Positions 34,500 through 42,826 are shown, counted from the stretch's first letter. The stretch: DNA of 64,000 nucleotides from Hyphomicrobiales bacterium (GCA_900465685.1 UEGR01000012.1:185259-249258); one strand, 5' to 3'. Made by a program: numbers and translations. Notes: a model not told the origin generated them from the sequence alone.

Positions 34500-34605
34500 A
34501 AGCAGGCTGCGCCAGAAAGACTTGCGATCCCACGCGTTTTCACCTTGTTCAAAACGGGGAAATATATTAGCGGCAATAAACTCCACCTGATGCAAGTTTA
34601 CCATC

Positions 34606-35508
34606 ATGCATACAGCAACTGTCGCTCTCACCGATACCGACATACCGGCCATATTCGATCCTGCGGACCTTGTCCGGAACGAGCGCTTTCACGATTGCCT
34701 GCAAACGACCGCCAGTGAACTTCTAGCCATTACCGGCCAGTTACCGCGCGAGGTACGCTATCTTTCCGATATGCAGAAATGGCTTTTAAGCCAGGCGACC
34801 TTCGCCATTCATTTCGAGCATCAGACTGATGCCCGCAATCCGGCGATCTCGCCAACCAATCTGCTGAACTTCCTGAAAGGGACGCCGATTGCCAGCAAGA
34901 ACACCACGCTGGCCTTTCTTCAGGAAACCCGGCACTACAATTTCATCGAACCGCTCCCGACCCGGGATCGCAGGCAGCATCTCTTTCGCGCCTGCACCGC
35001 CACGGAAGAGCTGATCCGCCTGTGGCTAACCACCCATCTCATCGCAATCGACCGGATGGATAACGGCAACCGGGCGGCACTCATGCTCCGCCATCCCGAT
35101 ATGTTGCGCTATGCCCAGCCGATCATGACGCGCGATGTGCTGCACAATAGCGACTGGTGCCGCCCGCAGCCCAGCATTGCGAATTTCACCCATTCGGAAT
35201 CCGGCAACAACATTTTGCACGATGTTGCATCCCGCGCGCCGTGGACATTCTCCGGCGACCGGGCGTGGATCGGCAAAGTCACGTCCAACGGGATATCGAC
35301 GCGCTATCGCATGTCGCAGAGCAATACGGCGCGCATTCTGGCGCGGGCGCGCGATGCCGGGCTGATCGGCTGGGAACGTCCCGGCAATCGCGGCGATTGC
35401 TGGATCTCCGCCACGCTCGTGCAGGATTACCGCCAGTGGCAAGCGCTTAAATTTGCAGCGATCAGCAAGGGCATGCACGGAGCGGCCAAAAAACTCTTCG
35501 ACATATAA
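34606..35508 (+). CDS. Unknown protein with a C-terminal winged-helix-like region
   Basis: 300 residues with no named family. The N-terminal ~190 residues are mixed helical. The C-terminal region reads ISTRYRMSQSNTARILARARDAGLIGWERPGNRGDCWIS (in pieces), a pattern close to MarR-type winged helices, where the recognition helix SNTARILARA is followed by the wing with GLI and RGD. It is likely a cytoplasmic transcription regulator; the effector domain is unknown. There is no operon partner: it lies between a strong terminator and a convergent gene. Confidence 0.55.
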   Translation: MHTATVALTDTDIPAIFDPADLVRNERFHDCLQTTASELLAITGQLPREVRYLSDMQKWLLSQATFAIHFEHQTDARNPAISPTNLLNFLKGTPIASKNTTLAFLQETRHYNFIEPLPTRDRRQHLFRACTATEELIRLWLTTHLIAIDRMDNGNRAALMLRHPDMLRYAQPIMTRDVLHNSDWCRPQPSIANFTHSESGNNILHDVASRAPWTFSGDRAWIGKVTSNGISTRYRMSQSNTARILARARDAGLIGWERPGNRGDCWISATLVQDYRQWQALKFAAISKGMHGAAKKLFDI

Positions 35509-35538
35509 AAAAGCGGCTGGGCCTTTCGACCCAGCCGC
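35504..35538 (-). terminator. Intrinsic terminator of the secreted protein gene at 35560
   Basis: 9-bp stem GCGGCTGGG / CCCAGCCGC followed by a T run on the minus strand (the A tract at 35504-35512). It lies directly at the convergent 3' ends of both neighbouring genes. Confidence 0.85.
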
Positions 35539-35559
35539 GGCGCCCCCGCCTAAATTAAA

Positions 35560-35895
35560 CTATTCCTCGATCGTATAGGAACCGAGTTCGCACAAGTCTT
35601 GCGTGTCGGTGGTGGTGTCGAGGTCGTCACTATCCTGAAATTCGAACCGCATGTCGTATTTGCAAACACGGCGACCGTCAGCGATGGTGATTTCGATGGT
35701 TTCGCCCGGCTCCAGAACCTGATCGCCGAAAACCTCACCTTCCCAATTGTTGACGCCGACCGGCGACGTATAGAAATGGGTCAATGTCGAATTGGTGCCG
35801 TTCTTCAGCTTGAAGACCAGATCGTCAGCCTTCGAAACGCCGGCAAGCGTCAGCAGCACGGCTGACGCCATGCCTGCAATTTTCAATAGTTTCAT
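35560..35895 (-). CDS. Small secreted beta-rich protein
   Basis: 111 residues: signal peptide MKLLKIAGMASAVLLTLAGVSKA, then an 88-residue beta-rich mature domain (LVFKLKNGTNSTLTHFYTSPVG ... EVFGDQVLEPGETIEITIADGRRVCKYDMRFEFQD, in pieces) with two cysteines (VCKYD, LCELG) and an acidic C-terminus. The pattern (asparagine-rich start, LEPGET, KYD) resembles small periplasmic proteins of unknown function in Hyphomicrobiales. It stands alone with its own terminator. Confidence 0.65.
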   Translation of the reverse strand: MKLLKIAGMASAVLLTLAGVSKADDLVFKLKNGTNSTLTHFYTSPVGVNNWEGEVFGDQVLEPGETIEITIADGRRVCKYDMRFEFQDSDDLDTTTDTQDLCELGSYTIEE

Positions 35896-36048
35896 AGTGT
35901 TATCCCGCCCCGCCCAAGATCGGGCAGGCGGACATTAGGCAGAAAAATCTCTGCCGTAAATCGACATTAGCAATGTCGAATAACCCATTATTGGGTGGAT
36001 TCGCTCGGCGCTTTCGGAACACCAGCGCGAAGGAATGGGGAGCAGCAC

Positions 36049-36100
36049 ATACTGCCTTCTGCCTTACTGCCTTACTCCCCTATTCCCCTACTCCCTTATT
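36049..36100 (-). repeat. Degenerate octamer repeat array, locus 1
   Basis: About six imperfect 8-bp units; on the minus strand AGGGAGTA, GGGGAATA, GGGGAGTA, AGGCAGTA, AGGCAGA, AGGCAGTA, ending in TG. The unit resembles the Brucella hypervariable octamer AGGGCAGT. It contains the stop codon of the HerA-like gene (36096-36098). The same motif, as an inverted pair, is at 45119-45209. Confidence 0.75.
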
Positions 36101-37607
36101 TCTTGAAACTACCGAGAATGCCGCGCACCAATGCGCGACCCAGCGAATTACCAACCGAGCGCACGACGGACTTCATGGCCGTTTCCGCGACGGTCTGACG
36201 ACTGGAGCGCTTGCCAGTACCGAGTGCCGTGCCGAGGAGATCGCCCAGCATACCGCCGCTGCCTTCTTCCTCCTGCTTGGTCTTCTGCTGCTCTGCCGTT
36301 GCATTCTGCGCCTTGCGCGCCAGCATTTCGAATGCGGAGTCGCGATCCACAACCGTGTCGTACTGGCCGGAGACCGGGCTTGCGGCGATGATCTTGGCGC
36401 GCTCTTCCGGCGTCAGCGGGCCGATGCGTGACGATGGCGGACGGATCAATGTCCGCTGCACCATGGACGGCACGCCTTTGGCCTGCAAGGTCGAAACCAA
36501 CGCCTCGCCAGTCGCCAGATTGGTGATCGCATCGAACGTCTTGAAGTCCGGATTGGGACGGAACGTATCGGCGGCGGTTTTCACCGCATTGGTCTCGCGC
36601 GGTGTATAGGCGCGCAGCGCATGCTGCACGCGATTGCCGAGCTGCGCCAGAACCGTTTCCGGCACGTCGAGCGGGTTCTGCGTGACGAAATAGACGCCAA
36701 CGCCCTTGGAACGGATGAGGCGAACGACCTGTTCGACACGATCGACCAGTGCCTTGGGTGCTTCATCAAACAGAAGATGCGCTTCGTCGAAGAAGAAGAC
36801 GAGCTTCGGCTTGTCAGGGTCACCCACTTCCGGCAGCGCCTCGAACAGTTCCGACATCAGCCAGAGCAGGAAAGTCGAATAAAGACGCGGGCTCATCATC
36901 AGCATGTCGGCGGCAAGCACGCTGACCACGCCGCGCCCATCCGTCGTCGTGCGCATCAGGTCGGCAATGGTCAAAGCCGGTTCGCCGAAGAACTTCGCGC
37001 CGCCCTGTTGTTCCAGCACCAGCAACGACCGCTGCACTGCGCCAACCGACGCCTTGTTGACGTTGCCGTATTTACCCGAAAGCTCGGCGGAACGCTCCGC
37101 CATTTCCTTGAGAATTGCCTGAAGATCCTTGAGATCAAGCAGCAAAAGCCCCTCTTCGTCGGACAGGCGGAATGCGATATTCAACACGCCTTCCTGCGCT
37201 TCCGTCAGGTTCATGAGACGCGACAGCAGCAACGGCCCCATTTCCGAAATGGTGGCGCGAACCGGGTGCCCCTGCTCGCCAAAAATATCCCAGAAAATGA
37301 CCGGCGATGCGCGCAGCTGATAAGGATCGAGCTTGATTTCCTCGGCCCGCTTGGTCAGGCCGTCATTCTCGAGGCCAATTGCGGCAATGCCGGATAGATC
37401 GCCCTTGATGTCGGCGCAGAAGACCGGAACACCAGCGGCGGAAAAACTCTCCGCCAGCACCTGAAGGGTCACGGTCTTACCCGTACCCGTCGCGCCGGTG
37501 ACCAGACCGTGCCTGTTGCCATATTTCAGCGCCAGATATTCCGGCTGCTGGTAGGAATCGTCAGGCTTGCGGCTTGCGCCAAGAAAAATAGCGTCGTCAG
37601 CAGTCAT
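36096..37607 (-). CDS. HerA-like ATPase/helicase (DUF853, YjgR-type)
   Basis: 503 residues. FtsK/HerA-type motor domain with Walker A GATGTGKTVTLQVL near residue 37 and Walker B KLVFFFDEAHLLFDEAP. The sensor/arginine-finger region contains VYFVTQNPLDVPETVLAQLGNRVQHALRAYTP (in pieces), as in DUF853 proteins. A low-complexity QEEEGSGGML linker and a basic, helical C-terminus follow. Location is cytoplasmic; the true substrate is not known for this family. It is not paired with a NurA nuclease here. The stop codon lies within an octamer repeat. Confidence 0.87.
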   Translation of the reverse strand: MTADDAIFLGASRKPDDSYQQPEYLALKYGNRHGLVTGATGTGKTVTLQVLAESFSAAGVPVFCADIKGDLSGIAAIGLENDGLTKRAEEIKLDPYQLRASPVIFWDIFGEQGHPVRATISEMGPLLLSRLMNLTEAQEGVLNIAFRLSDEEGLLLLDLKDLQAILKEMAERSAELSGKYGNVNKASVGAVQRSLLVLEQQGGAKFFGEPALTIADLMRTTTDGRGVVSVLAADMLMMSPRLYSTFLLWLMSELFEALPEVGDPDKPKLVFFFDEAHLLFDEAPKALVDRVEQVVRLIRSKGVGVYFVTQNPLDVPETVLAQLGNRVQHALRAYTPRETNAVKTAADTFRPNPDFKTFDAITNLATGEALVSTLQAKGVPSMVQRTLIRPPSSRIGPLTPEERAKIIAASPVSGQYDTVVDRDSAFEMLARKAQNATAEQQKTKQEEEGSGGMLGDLLGTALGTGKRSSRQTVAETAMKSVVRSVGNSLGRALVRGILGSFKK

Positions 37608-37800
37608 CAGGCGATTTGCTCCTTATTTCGACCGGCACATCCAGAGCCGCACTCTTGTCAGATATAGCCGCCGTCCCGTCATGCGACAACGATAAAGCCC
37701 ACGCTGCGGATAGAGAACCGTTTTTGCTGTCATAAGCGCTGAAAAAATTCCCTATAATTTTAATCCGGACCTGCTTGCAAAGCGATAGCGAGAATGCATA

Positions 37801-37814
37801 TTACGTAAACGTAA
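37801..37814. promoter_or_regulatory. Dyad upstream of the 120-residue protein gene
   Basis: TTACGT-AA-ACGTAA, a perfect 6-bp dyad located 20-33 bp before the start codon at 37834. Its position just ahead of the ribosome site would allow repression. No regulator is evident. Confidence 0.3.
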
Positions 37815-37833
37815 GATTTTTGGGAGAGTTTCC

Positions 37834-38196
37834 ATGGAAGAACTGATCGCACGTATCACCTCGAATGTCGGCATCGATGCCGCGACGGCGGAAAAGTCTG
37901 TCGGCATGATCCTCGCATTCCTTCAGAAAGAAGGTCCGGCGGATCAGGTTCAGCAGCTTCTGGCCGCTATCCCGGGTGCTGCCGAAGCCGTTGCACAGGT
38001 CAAGGGCGGCGGTTTCCTGTCCAACCTGATGGGCGGCGTGATGGGCCTTGGCTCGCAACTCATGGGCGCTGGCCTCGGCATGGGTGAAATTTCCGGCGTT
38101 GCCAAGGAAACCATCCGTTTCGCCAAGGAAAAAGCTGGCGACGCACCGGTCGATGCCGTGATCGGCTCGATCCCGGGTCTCGGCCAGTTCATCTGA
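37834..38196 (+). CDS. Conserved small protein, DUF2267/DUF2780-like
   Basis: 120 residues, no signal peptide. The N-terminal ~55 residues (MEELIARITSNVGIDAATAEKSVGMILAFLQKEG, in pieces) form helices, and a Gly/Met-rich stretch (LMGGVMGLGSQLMGAGLGMG) follows, ending in SIPGLGQFI. This layout resembles small DUF2267/DUF2780 proteins. GGGAGAG is a good ribosome site. A strong terminator follows 20 bp after the stop, so it is monocistronic. Function unknown. Confidence 0.7.
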   Translation: MEELIARITSNVGIDAATAEKSVGMILAFLQKEGPADQVQQLLAAIPGAAEAVAQVKGGGFLSNLMGGVMGLGSQLMGAGLGMGEISGVAKETIRFAKEKAGDAPVDAVIGSIPGLGQFI

Positions 38197-38215
38197 GCGA
38201 ATACATTTCGCAACG

Positions 38216-38247
38216 AAAACCCCGGCTCGATGGCCGGGGTTTTTGTT
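38216..38247 (+). terminator. Intrinsic terminator
   Basis: Stem AAAACCCCGG / CCGGGGTTTT with loop CTCGATGG followed by TGTTT, just after the gene at 37834. Confidence 0.88.
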
Positions 38248-38248
38248 T

Positions 38249-38390
38249 AGAGCGCCGATCTGATTGGATCAGATCGGCGCTCTAATTCTTTGTTTTAACG
38301 CGCATCTTTTCTGATCGAAGCAGGATCAGAAATCAGTCCAGTGGACTGATTTTCCTGCGGAGACGTTTCACACTTTTCGGGATGCGCTCT
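38249..38390 (+). repeat. 142-bp palindromic dispersed element, copy 2
   Basis: Begins AGAGCGCC and ends GCGCTCT (7-bp terminal inverted repeat). It has the same internal sequence order as 7847-7989 (GATCTGATTGGATCAGATC, then GATCGAAGCAGGATCAGAA, then TTTTCGGGATGCGCTC). It fills the whole gap between the terminator and the transporter gene and contributes to that gene's stop codon (38389-38391). Confidence 0.85.
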
Positions 38391-39657
38391 ATGCGTCTTT
38401 GTGTATGGTTCTCGCCCCGACATGGAGGGCGCGTCCCGACAGCCAGCCATTGATGCTGGCCCCGATCCAAAGGATCACAAAGAACAGTCCGCAGGCGGCA
38501 AAGCTCCCTGTCGCACTGTGAATCACGCCAACCAGCAGCGGGCCGATTGCCGCGAGAATATAGCCGACACATTGCGCCATACCGGACAGATGCGCTGCCG
38601 TGTGCGAATCCGGCGACCGCAGCACGATCACCATCATAGCAGCAGCGATCAGGCCGCCCTGCCCGATCCCCTGAATGATGGCCAGAAGCCAGAAGCTCCA
38701 TTCCGGCAGATAGAGAAAGCCGATCAGCGCAAGCGATGCGCAGGCGCAGAGGAACACATTGATAAAGCTCTGGCTTTTCTGACGCACGGCAATCGACGGT
38801 ATCAACAGGCATGTCACGACCTGCGCCATGATCGAAAACGACACGAGACCGCCCGCCGCAGCCGGGCTCATGCCCCGTTCACGCAGGATCGGCGCGAGCC
38901 AGCCGAATACGATATAGGCCGTCGACGATTGCAGCCCCATGAACAGCGTCACCTGCCAGGCAAGCGCGTCGTTCCACAGACCGACGACACGGAAACCCGA
39001 ATGCGCGACATTGTGCTTGCTGCGCAGCGCCTGCGGCAGCCATAGCACGAGCACCAGCACAGCCGGAACCGCCCAGAACGCCAGAGCGAGATTCCACGAA
39101 CCGCCGAGCATGTTCTTGATCGGGATCGTGAAGCCCGCCGCGGAAGCCGCACCGCCGCAAAGCGCCATGGTATAGAGACCAGTCATGATCGCGGCGGTTT
39201 TTGGAAAATCGCGCTTCACCACACCCGGCAGCAGCACATTGCCCATGGCAATCGCCGCACCGGCAAGCGTCGCGCCCATATAGAGCGACCAGAAAGACCC
39301 AAGGCCGCGCAGCGCCGTACCGATGGTCAAGACCACCAGCACAGCCAGAAGTACGCGCTCAGCGCCAAAACGTTGTGCGAGACGCGGCGCGAAGGGAGCA
39401 AATGCGCCAAGGCAGACAACAGGCAAGGTGGTCAGCACGCCTGCGGCGAGCGACGACATACCGGTACCATCGATGATTTCCGGCAAAAGCACAGAAACGC
39501 TGGAAAAAACCGGACGCAAATTGGCGGCAATGAGCACAAGGCTCAACCCGAGCAGGATGCGCGTGGCTTTGCTCGGCGTTTGCGGCACGGATGGCGGCGG
39601 CACGCTGTCCGCTTCAGCGTCGACAAGCGGTTCTGGCTGCTCTGCCTGAGATGTCAT
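38389..39657 (-). CDS. CynX/NimT-type MFS transporter
   Basis: About 422 residues with twelve hydrophobic helices after a Pro/Ser-rich cytoplasmic N-terminus (MTSQAEQPEPLVDAEADSVP). The sequence opening the first helix (LGLSLVLIAANLRPVFSSVSVLLPEI, in pieces) is the CynX/NimT signature (cyanate, nitroimidazole or unknown organic anion transport). Start chosen at the ATG at 39657, with GGGAGGAAC upstream; a frame from 39705 overlaps the GntR gene. It follows the GntR gene in the same direction by 45 bp, so the regulator probably controls it. Confidence 0.85.
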   Translation of the reverse strand: MTSQAEQPEPLVDAEADSVPPPSVPQTPSKATRILLGLSLVLIAANLRPVFSSVSVLLPEIIDGTGMSSLAAGVLTTLPVVCLGAFAPFAPRLAQRFGAERVLLAVLVVLTIGTALRGLGSFWSLYMGATLAGAAIAMGNVLLPGVVKRDFPKTAAIMTGLYTMALCGGAASAAGFTIPIKNMLGGSWNLALAFWAVPAVLVLVLWLPQALRSKHNVAHSGFRVVGLWNDALAWQVTLFMGLQSSTAYIVFGWLAPILRERGMSPAAAGGLVSFSIMAQVVTCLLIPSIAVRQKSQSFINVFLCACASLALIGFLYLPEWSFWLLAIIQGIGQGGLIAAAMMVIVLRSPDSHTAAHLSGMAQCVGYILAAIGPLLVGVIHSATGSFAACGLFFVILWIGASINGWLSGRALHVGARTIHKDA

Positions 39658-39701
39658 GGTGTGTTCCTCCCGTGCTGTGGGCGGCACGGCGTTTATGCGG
39701 C

Positions 39702-40379
39702 TCATGATGCGAGCAACCTTTCCAGTTCTTCAATCAGGGGGGCCAGAAAACGACGAACCGTCGCACTGGCCTTGTCCGGGTCGCCGGTGGCAATGGCTTC
39801 GATGATCTGCCGATGCGCCTCAAAGTCCGGCTCCGGCAACTCGCCATCAAGCGTGGCTTCAATGGATTCGCGGATTGACGCGGAAAAGAAGCCATAGACC
39901 TCAATCAACGCATGATTGCCGGAAGCGGCAGCAATGGCTTCATGAAATGCAAAATCGCGCTCAACGAATGTCACCCGGTCGGTATCTTCGCGCAATCCGC
40001 GTGTGGTCAGCACGGCTTCGAGATGAGCAATCGTCTGCGGCGTGACGCGCTGCGCGGCAAGGCGTGCGGCCTCCACTTCCAGCGCAGCACGCATTTCAAG
40101 CCTGTCGCGCAGGCTCGTATGGCGTATGCGATTGAGGCTGCGCGCCGTGTCGGTCTTCGAGCGGACGTAAGTGCCCGAGCCCTGGCGCGTCTCCAGCATG
40201 CCCTGAGCCACCAGCGCCCTGACAGCCTCGCGCACCGTGCCGCGACTGACGCCGAGCCGTGCCGAAAGCTGGGCTTCGTTCGGCAATTGCTCGCCCACAG
40301 CCCAGCGCCCCGAGGTGATTTCGGAACGAATGGATTGCGTCGCCGCTTCCGTCAGGCTTTTGCGGGAAACCGTTTTCAT
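39702..40379 (-). CDS. GntR-family regulator, FadR/FCD subfamily
   Basis: 225 residues. The N-terminal winged helix carries LPNEAQLSARLGVSRGTVREAVRALVAQGMLETRQGSGTYV (in pieces), and the C-terminal FCD domain (about 90-220) has the characteristic RLEMRAALEVEAARLAA and metal/ligand-region histidines (FHEAIAAASGNH, FEAHRQIIEAIATGD). Such proteins typically repress a neighbouring transport or catabolic operon until bound by an organic acid. It lies first in a two-gene unit with the MFS transporter, and a TCATC dyad sits upstream. Confidence 0.88.
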   Translation of the reverse strand: MKTVSRKSLTEAATQSIRSEITSGRWAVGEQLPNEAQLSARLGVSRGTVREAVRALVAQGMLETRQGSGTYVRSKTDTARSLNRIRHTSLRDRLEMRAALEVEAARLAAQRVTPQTIAHLEAVLTTRGLREDTDRVTFVERDFAFHEAIAAASGNHALIEVYGFFSASIRESIEATLDGELPEPDFEAHRQIIEAIATGDPDKASATVRRFLAPLIEELERLLAS

Positions 40380-40390
40380 AGGCGCTCCAA

Positions 40391-40413
40391 ATTCATCGGA
40401 TGACTTGATGAAT
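40391..40413. promoter_or_regulatory. Probable operator of the GntR/MFS unit
   Basis: Inverted repeat ATTCATC-N9-GATGAAT, 12-34 bp upstream of the GntR start; it also contains the smaller dyad TCATC-g-GATGA. Its position at the promoter suggests autoregulation by the FadR-type regulator. Confidence 0.45.
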
Positions 40414-40584
40414 TAGAGGAGGCGGATGGAACTGTCAACAGACGGGGATATCCTGCTGCTGTGAAAGCCACAGTCCGGCGCCAATCCCACATTTGTGTGC
40501 AGGCAAATGTTTTCAATTGGCTTCAAAATGCTCTAAGAATTCTCGCGCAGATTGGATTTTCATACGCAGCCAGCAGGTGCCAGC

Positions 40585-41577
40585 ATGATCACGCTCTATA
40601 GCCTTTCCGGTGACCATCTCGAAAAAACGGAAGTCGAACCGGGCACGCCATTGCCGGACAACGTGATCTGGATCGACCTCTCAACACCCGGCGTCAATGA
40701 AGATCACATTGTCGAAGCGTGGACGGGTATTTCCATACCAACTCGCGAAGACATGACGGAAATCGAGGAATCCAGCCGCTTCTATATGGAAAACGGTGCG
40801 CAGTATCTCACCGTGCCTATTCTCCATGCGGTCGATCTCGACCATCGTGAACTCGCGCCGGTGACGTTTATTCTGCACGGTTCGCGCCTGATCACTGTGC
40901 GCTATGCGGACCCCAAATCCTTCACGACCTATATTCTGCGTTCCACCAAGCCGGGCAATGGGCTGATTTCCGCCAAATGCACCGGGCTTTCGATCATGCT
41001 CGGCATCACCGAAGCCACCACCAACCGCCTGGCGGATATTCTGGAAGGTGTGGCCGGTAAAATCGACGCCGCATCGCATTCCATCTATCGCCGCCAGCCA
41101 AAGGCGCGGCCGATGACGACGCAGGATTTCCGACACATCCTGACCCAGATCGGTGGTCAGGGAACGTTTCTGTCGCGCATGCGTGAAAGTCTTGCAGGCA
41201 TCAGCCGCATGCTTGTCTATCTCTCGGCAACCAGCAATCCGGCCACCGGCAAGAAGGAGACACGCTCCTGGATCAAGTCGCTCGAACGCGACATGCAATC
41301 GCTGACCGCCTATGTGGATTTTCTATCCAACAAGGTCACCTTCCTGCTCGACACCATCGTCGGACTGATTTCCGTGGAGCAGAACGCCATCATCAAGATC
41401 TTCTCGGTGGCTGCCGTGGGCTTCATGCCGCCAACGCTGGTGGCTTCCATCTACGGCATGAACTTTTCCTTCATGCCGGAACTGACGTCGCCCTGGGGCT
41501 ATCCGATGGCGCTCGGACTGATGATCGCCTCGGCCCTGTTGCCGCTCTATTATTTCCGCCGCAAGGGGTGGCTGTAA
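40585..41577 (+). CDS. corA: Magnesium transporter CorA
   Basis: 330 residues. A large cytoplasmic N-terminal domain is followed by two C-terminal helices with the family loop YGMNF near residue 298 (LVASIYGMNFSFMPE) and a basic C-terminus YYFRRKGWL. The GMN motif defines the CorA pore. The start is the ATG at 40585, with AGGTG just upstream; a TTG at 40552 is in frame but lacks a ribosome site. No neighbour shares its function. It could transport Co or Ni as well as Mg. Confidence 0.9.
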   Translation: MITLYSLSGDHLEKTEVEPGTPLPDNVIWIDLSTPGVNEDHIVEAWTGISIPTREDMTEIEESSRFYMENGAQYLTVPILHAVDLDHRELAPVTFILHGSRLITVRYADPKSFTTYILRSTKPGNGLISAKCTGLSIMLGITEATTNRLADILEGVAGKIDAASHSIYRRQPKARPMTTQDFRHILTQIGGQGTFLSRMRESLAGISRMLVYLSATSNPATGKKETRSWIKSLERDMQSLTAYVDFLSNKVTFLLDTIVGLISVEQNAIIKIFSVAAVGFMPPTLVASIYGMNFSFMPELTSPWGYPMALGLMIASALLPLYYFRRKGWL

Positions 41578-41603
41578 GCGGCCAGCTCGACAAGGGCGCA
41601 ACC

Positions 41604-41627
41604 ATGTTATATCATTGGTTATAACAT
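41604..41627. promoter_or_regulatory. Operator of the toxin-antitoxin module
   Basis: Perfect dyad ATGTTATA-N8-TATAACAT lying 13 bp before the antitoxin start codon. AbrB/MazE-type antitoxins bind such palindromes to repress their own operon. Confidence 0.6.
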
Positions 41628-41639
41628 AGGAGAAAAGCC

Positions 41640-41861
41640 ATGAACGTCACTTTGCGCAAGATCGGCAATTCCGAAGGCGTGATCCTGCCCAAGGAAGTGC
41701 TCGACCGGCTTAATTTAAGAGCGGGAGACAAGCTGCAACTCGTCGAGACGCAGAGTGGTCTTTCGCTGGAGCCCATCGACGATAGTTTCGAGCAGCAAAT
41801 GGAAGCGGCTCGCAAAGTCATGGACAAGTATAAGGTTGCCTTGCAGAAGCTCGCCGAATGA
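41640..41861 (+). CDS. AbrB/MazE-type antitoxin
   Basis: 73 residues: MNVTLRKIGNSEGVILPKEVLDRLNLRAGDKLQLVE (in pieces), the SpoVT/AbrB swapped-hairpin fold of MazE-like antitoxins, then an acidic/amphipathic C-terminus for toxin binding. It has an AGGAGAAA ribosome site and overlaps the toxin gene by 4 bp (ATGA). The dyad upstream fits autoregulation. The protein is expected to neutralise the Doc toxin encoded next. Confidence 0.85.
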   Translation: MNVTLRKIGNSEGVILPKEVLDRLNLRAGDKLQLVETQSGLSLEPIDDSFEQQMEAARKVMDKYKVALQKLAE

Positions 41862-42247
41862 GCTGGCATTTTCTGTCACGCCGCGTTGTTGAAGCCATCC
41901 ATGTCGAGCAGTTGCAACGACATGGAGGAGCACAGGGGCTACGCGATGAAAACGCGCTCGAATCTGCTTTGGGTCGGGCACAAAACAAGGTTGTTTACGG
42001 CGAGCCTGACCACGCCGACATAGCTGCGGCCTATGTCTTCGGGCTGGGTCGTAACCATGCTTTTGTGGATGGCAACAAGCGCACGGCAATCGTGACCGCT
42101 GTTACTTTTCTGGCAATCAATGGCTATATGCTCACCGCCGATGACGGGATGCTTTATAGCTTCACAATGGGTATCGCATCCGGTGAAATCGACGAAAGCG
42201 GTGCTGCCGCATTCTTCCGCGATCATAGCGTGGCGTTGGAAGTTTAA
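41858..42247 (+). CDS. doc: Doc-type (Fic-fold) toxin
   Basis: 129 residues, all-helical Fic/Doc fold. The Fic motif HAFVDGNKRTAIVTAV near residue 66 matches HxFx(D/N)GNKRxx of Doc, which in phage P1 phosphorylates EF-Tu. Upstream helices (HVEQLQRHGGAQGLRDENALESALGRAQNKV, in pieces) are also typical. The gene overlaps its antitoxin and its stop codon overlaps the stop of the convergent GreA-like gene. Here the partner antitoxin is AbrB/MazE type, not the classical Phd, a pairing that occurs in other genomes. Confidence 0.87.
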   Translation: MSWHFLSRRVVEAIHVEQLQRHGGAQGLRDENALESALGRAQNKVVYGEPDHADIAAAYVFGLGRNHAFVDGNKRTAIVTAVTFLAINGYMLTADDGMLYSFTMGIASGEIDESGAAAFFRDHSVALEV

Positions 42248-42711
42248 GCCTTCAGCGACACGATTTCCCAATCCTTGCCGTTAATCTTCAACACATCACC
42301 AGCCGGTTTGCCGAACAGCATGATGGCGACCGGCGCGACATGTGAAATCTTTCCGCTCGACGGGTCGGCTTCGTCTTCGCCGACAATCGTCCAGCGGCGG
42401 GTTTGGCCGTCGTCCAGATTTTCCAGCTCTACCGTCATGCCAAACCGCACCACGTCGCTATCGGCATCCGGCACGGACAGCTCCGCCGTTTCGCGGCGCA
42501 CCGTCCAGTAGCGCAGGTCACGCGAGATACGCGCGATAGCCGAGCGCTCACCGGCGACGTTCGCTTCCGCCAGCTCGCGCTGAAGGCGGGCAATCTCATC
42601 ATCTATCATCTTCAGACCAGTCGACGTAACGAGATTGCGATGCGGACTGACCGGACGCTCACCGAGATCGGTCGGCGCATCATCCTGTTCTTTTGTAAAA
42701 GCTCTGCTCAT
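42244..42711 (-). CDS. GreA/GreB-family transcription factor
   Basis: 155 residues. The N-terminal coiled coil (MIDDEIARLQRELAEANVAGERSAIARISRDLRYW, in pieces) and the C-terminal FKBP-like domain (GMTVELENLDDGQTRRWTIVGEDEADPSSGKISHVAPVAIMLFGKPAGD, in pieces) are GreA/GreB-like. The protein resembles the second, non-canonical GreA-like proteins of Hyphomicrobiales (sometimes called regulators of nucleoside diphosphate kinase). It rescues or modulates stalled RNA polymerase by family logic. Stop codon shared with the toxin gene. Confidence 0.85.
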   Translation of the reverse strand: MSRAFTKEQDDAPTDLGERPVSPHRNLVTSTGLKMIDDEIARLQRELAEANVAGERSAIARISRDLRYWTVRRETAELSVPDADSDVVRFGMTVELENLDDGQTRRWTIVGEDEADPSSGKISHVAPVAIMLFGKPAGDVLKINGKDWEIVSLKA

Positions 42712-42806
42712 TTGATGAATGTAAGCGGCGCATAACGCCCCCGCAAGCCTTCTCCCCGCTCATGCTTAAGCATTCAAACCCCATTTCCCACAGGCCGGAG
42801 TTTTTA

Positions 42807-42826
42807 TTGATTGATGAGTCAATCAA
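42807..42826. promoter_or_regulatory. BetI-type operator
   Basis: Perfect dyad TTGATTGA-TGAG-TCAATCAA, 50-70 bp upstream of betI. BetI in other bacteria binds a closely similar TTGATTG-type palindrome and releases it in the presence of choline. Confidence 0.7.

Noticed and set aside
40510..40545. AAATGCTCTAAG as a copy of the AGAGCATTT repeat upstream of corA
   Set aside because: Only about 12 bp match on the minus strand; too short to call.
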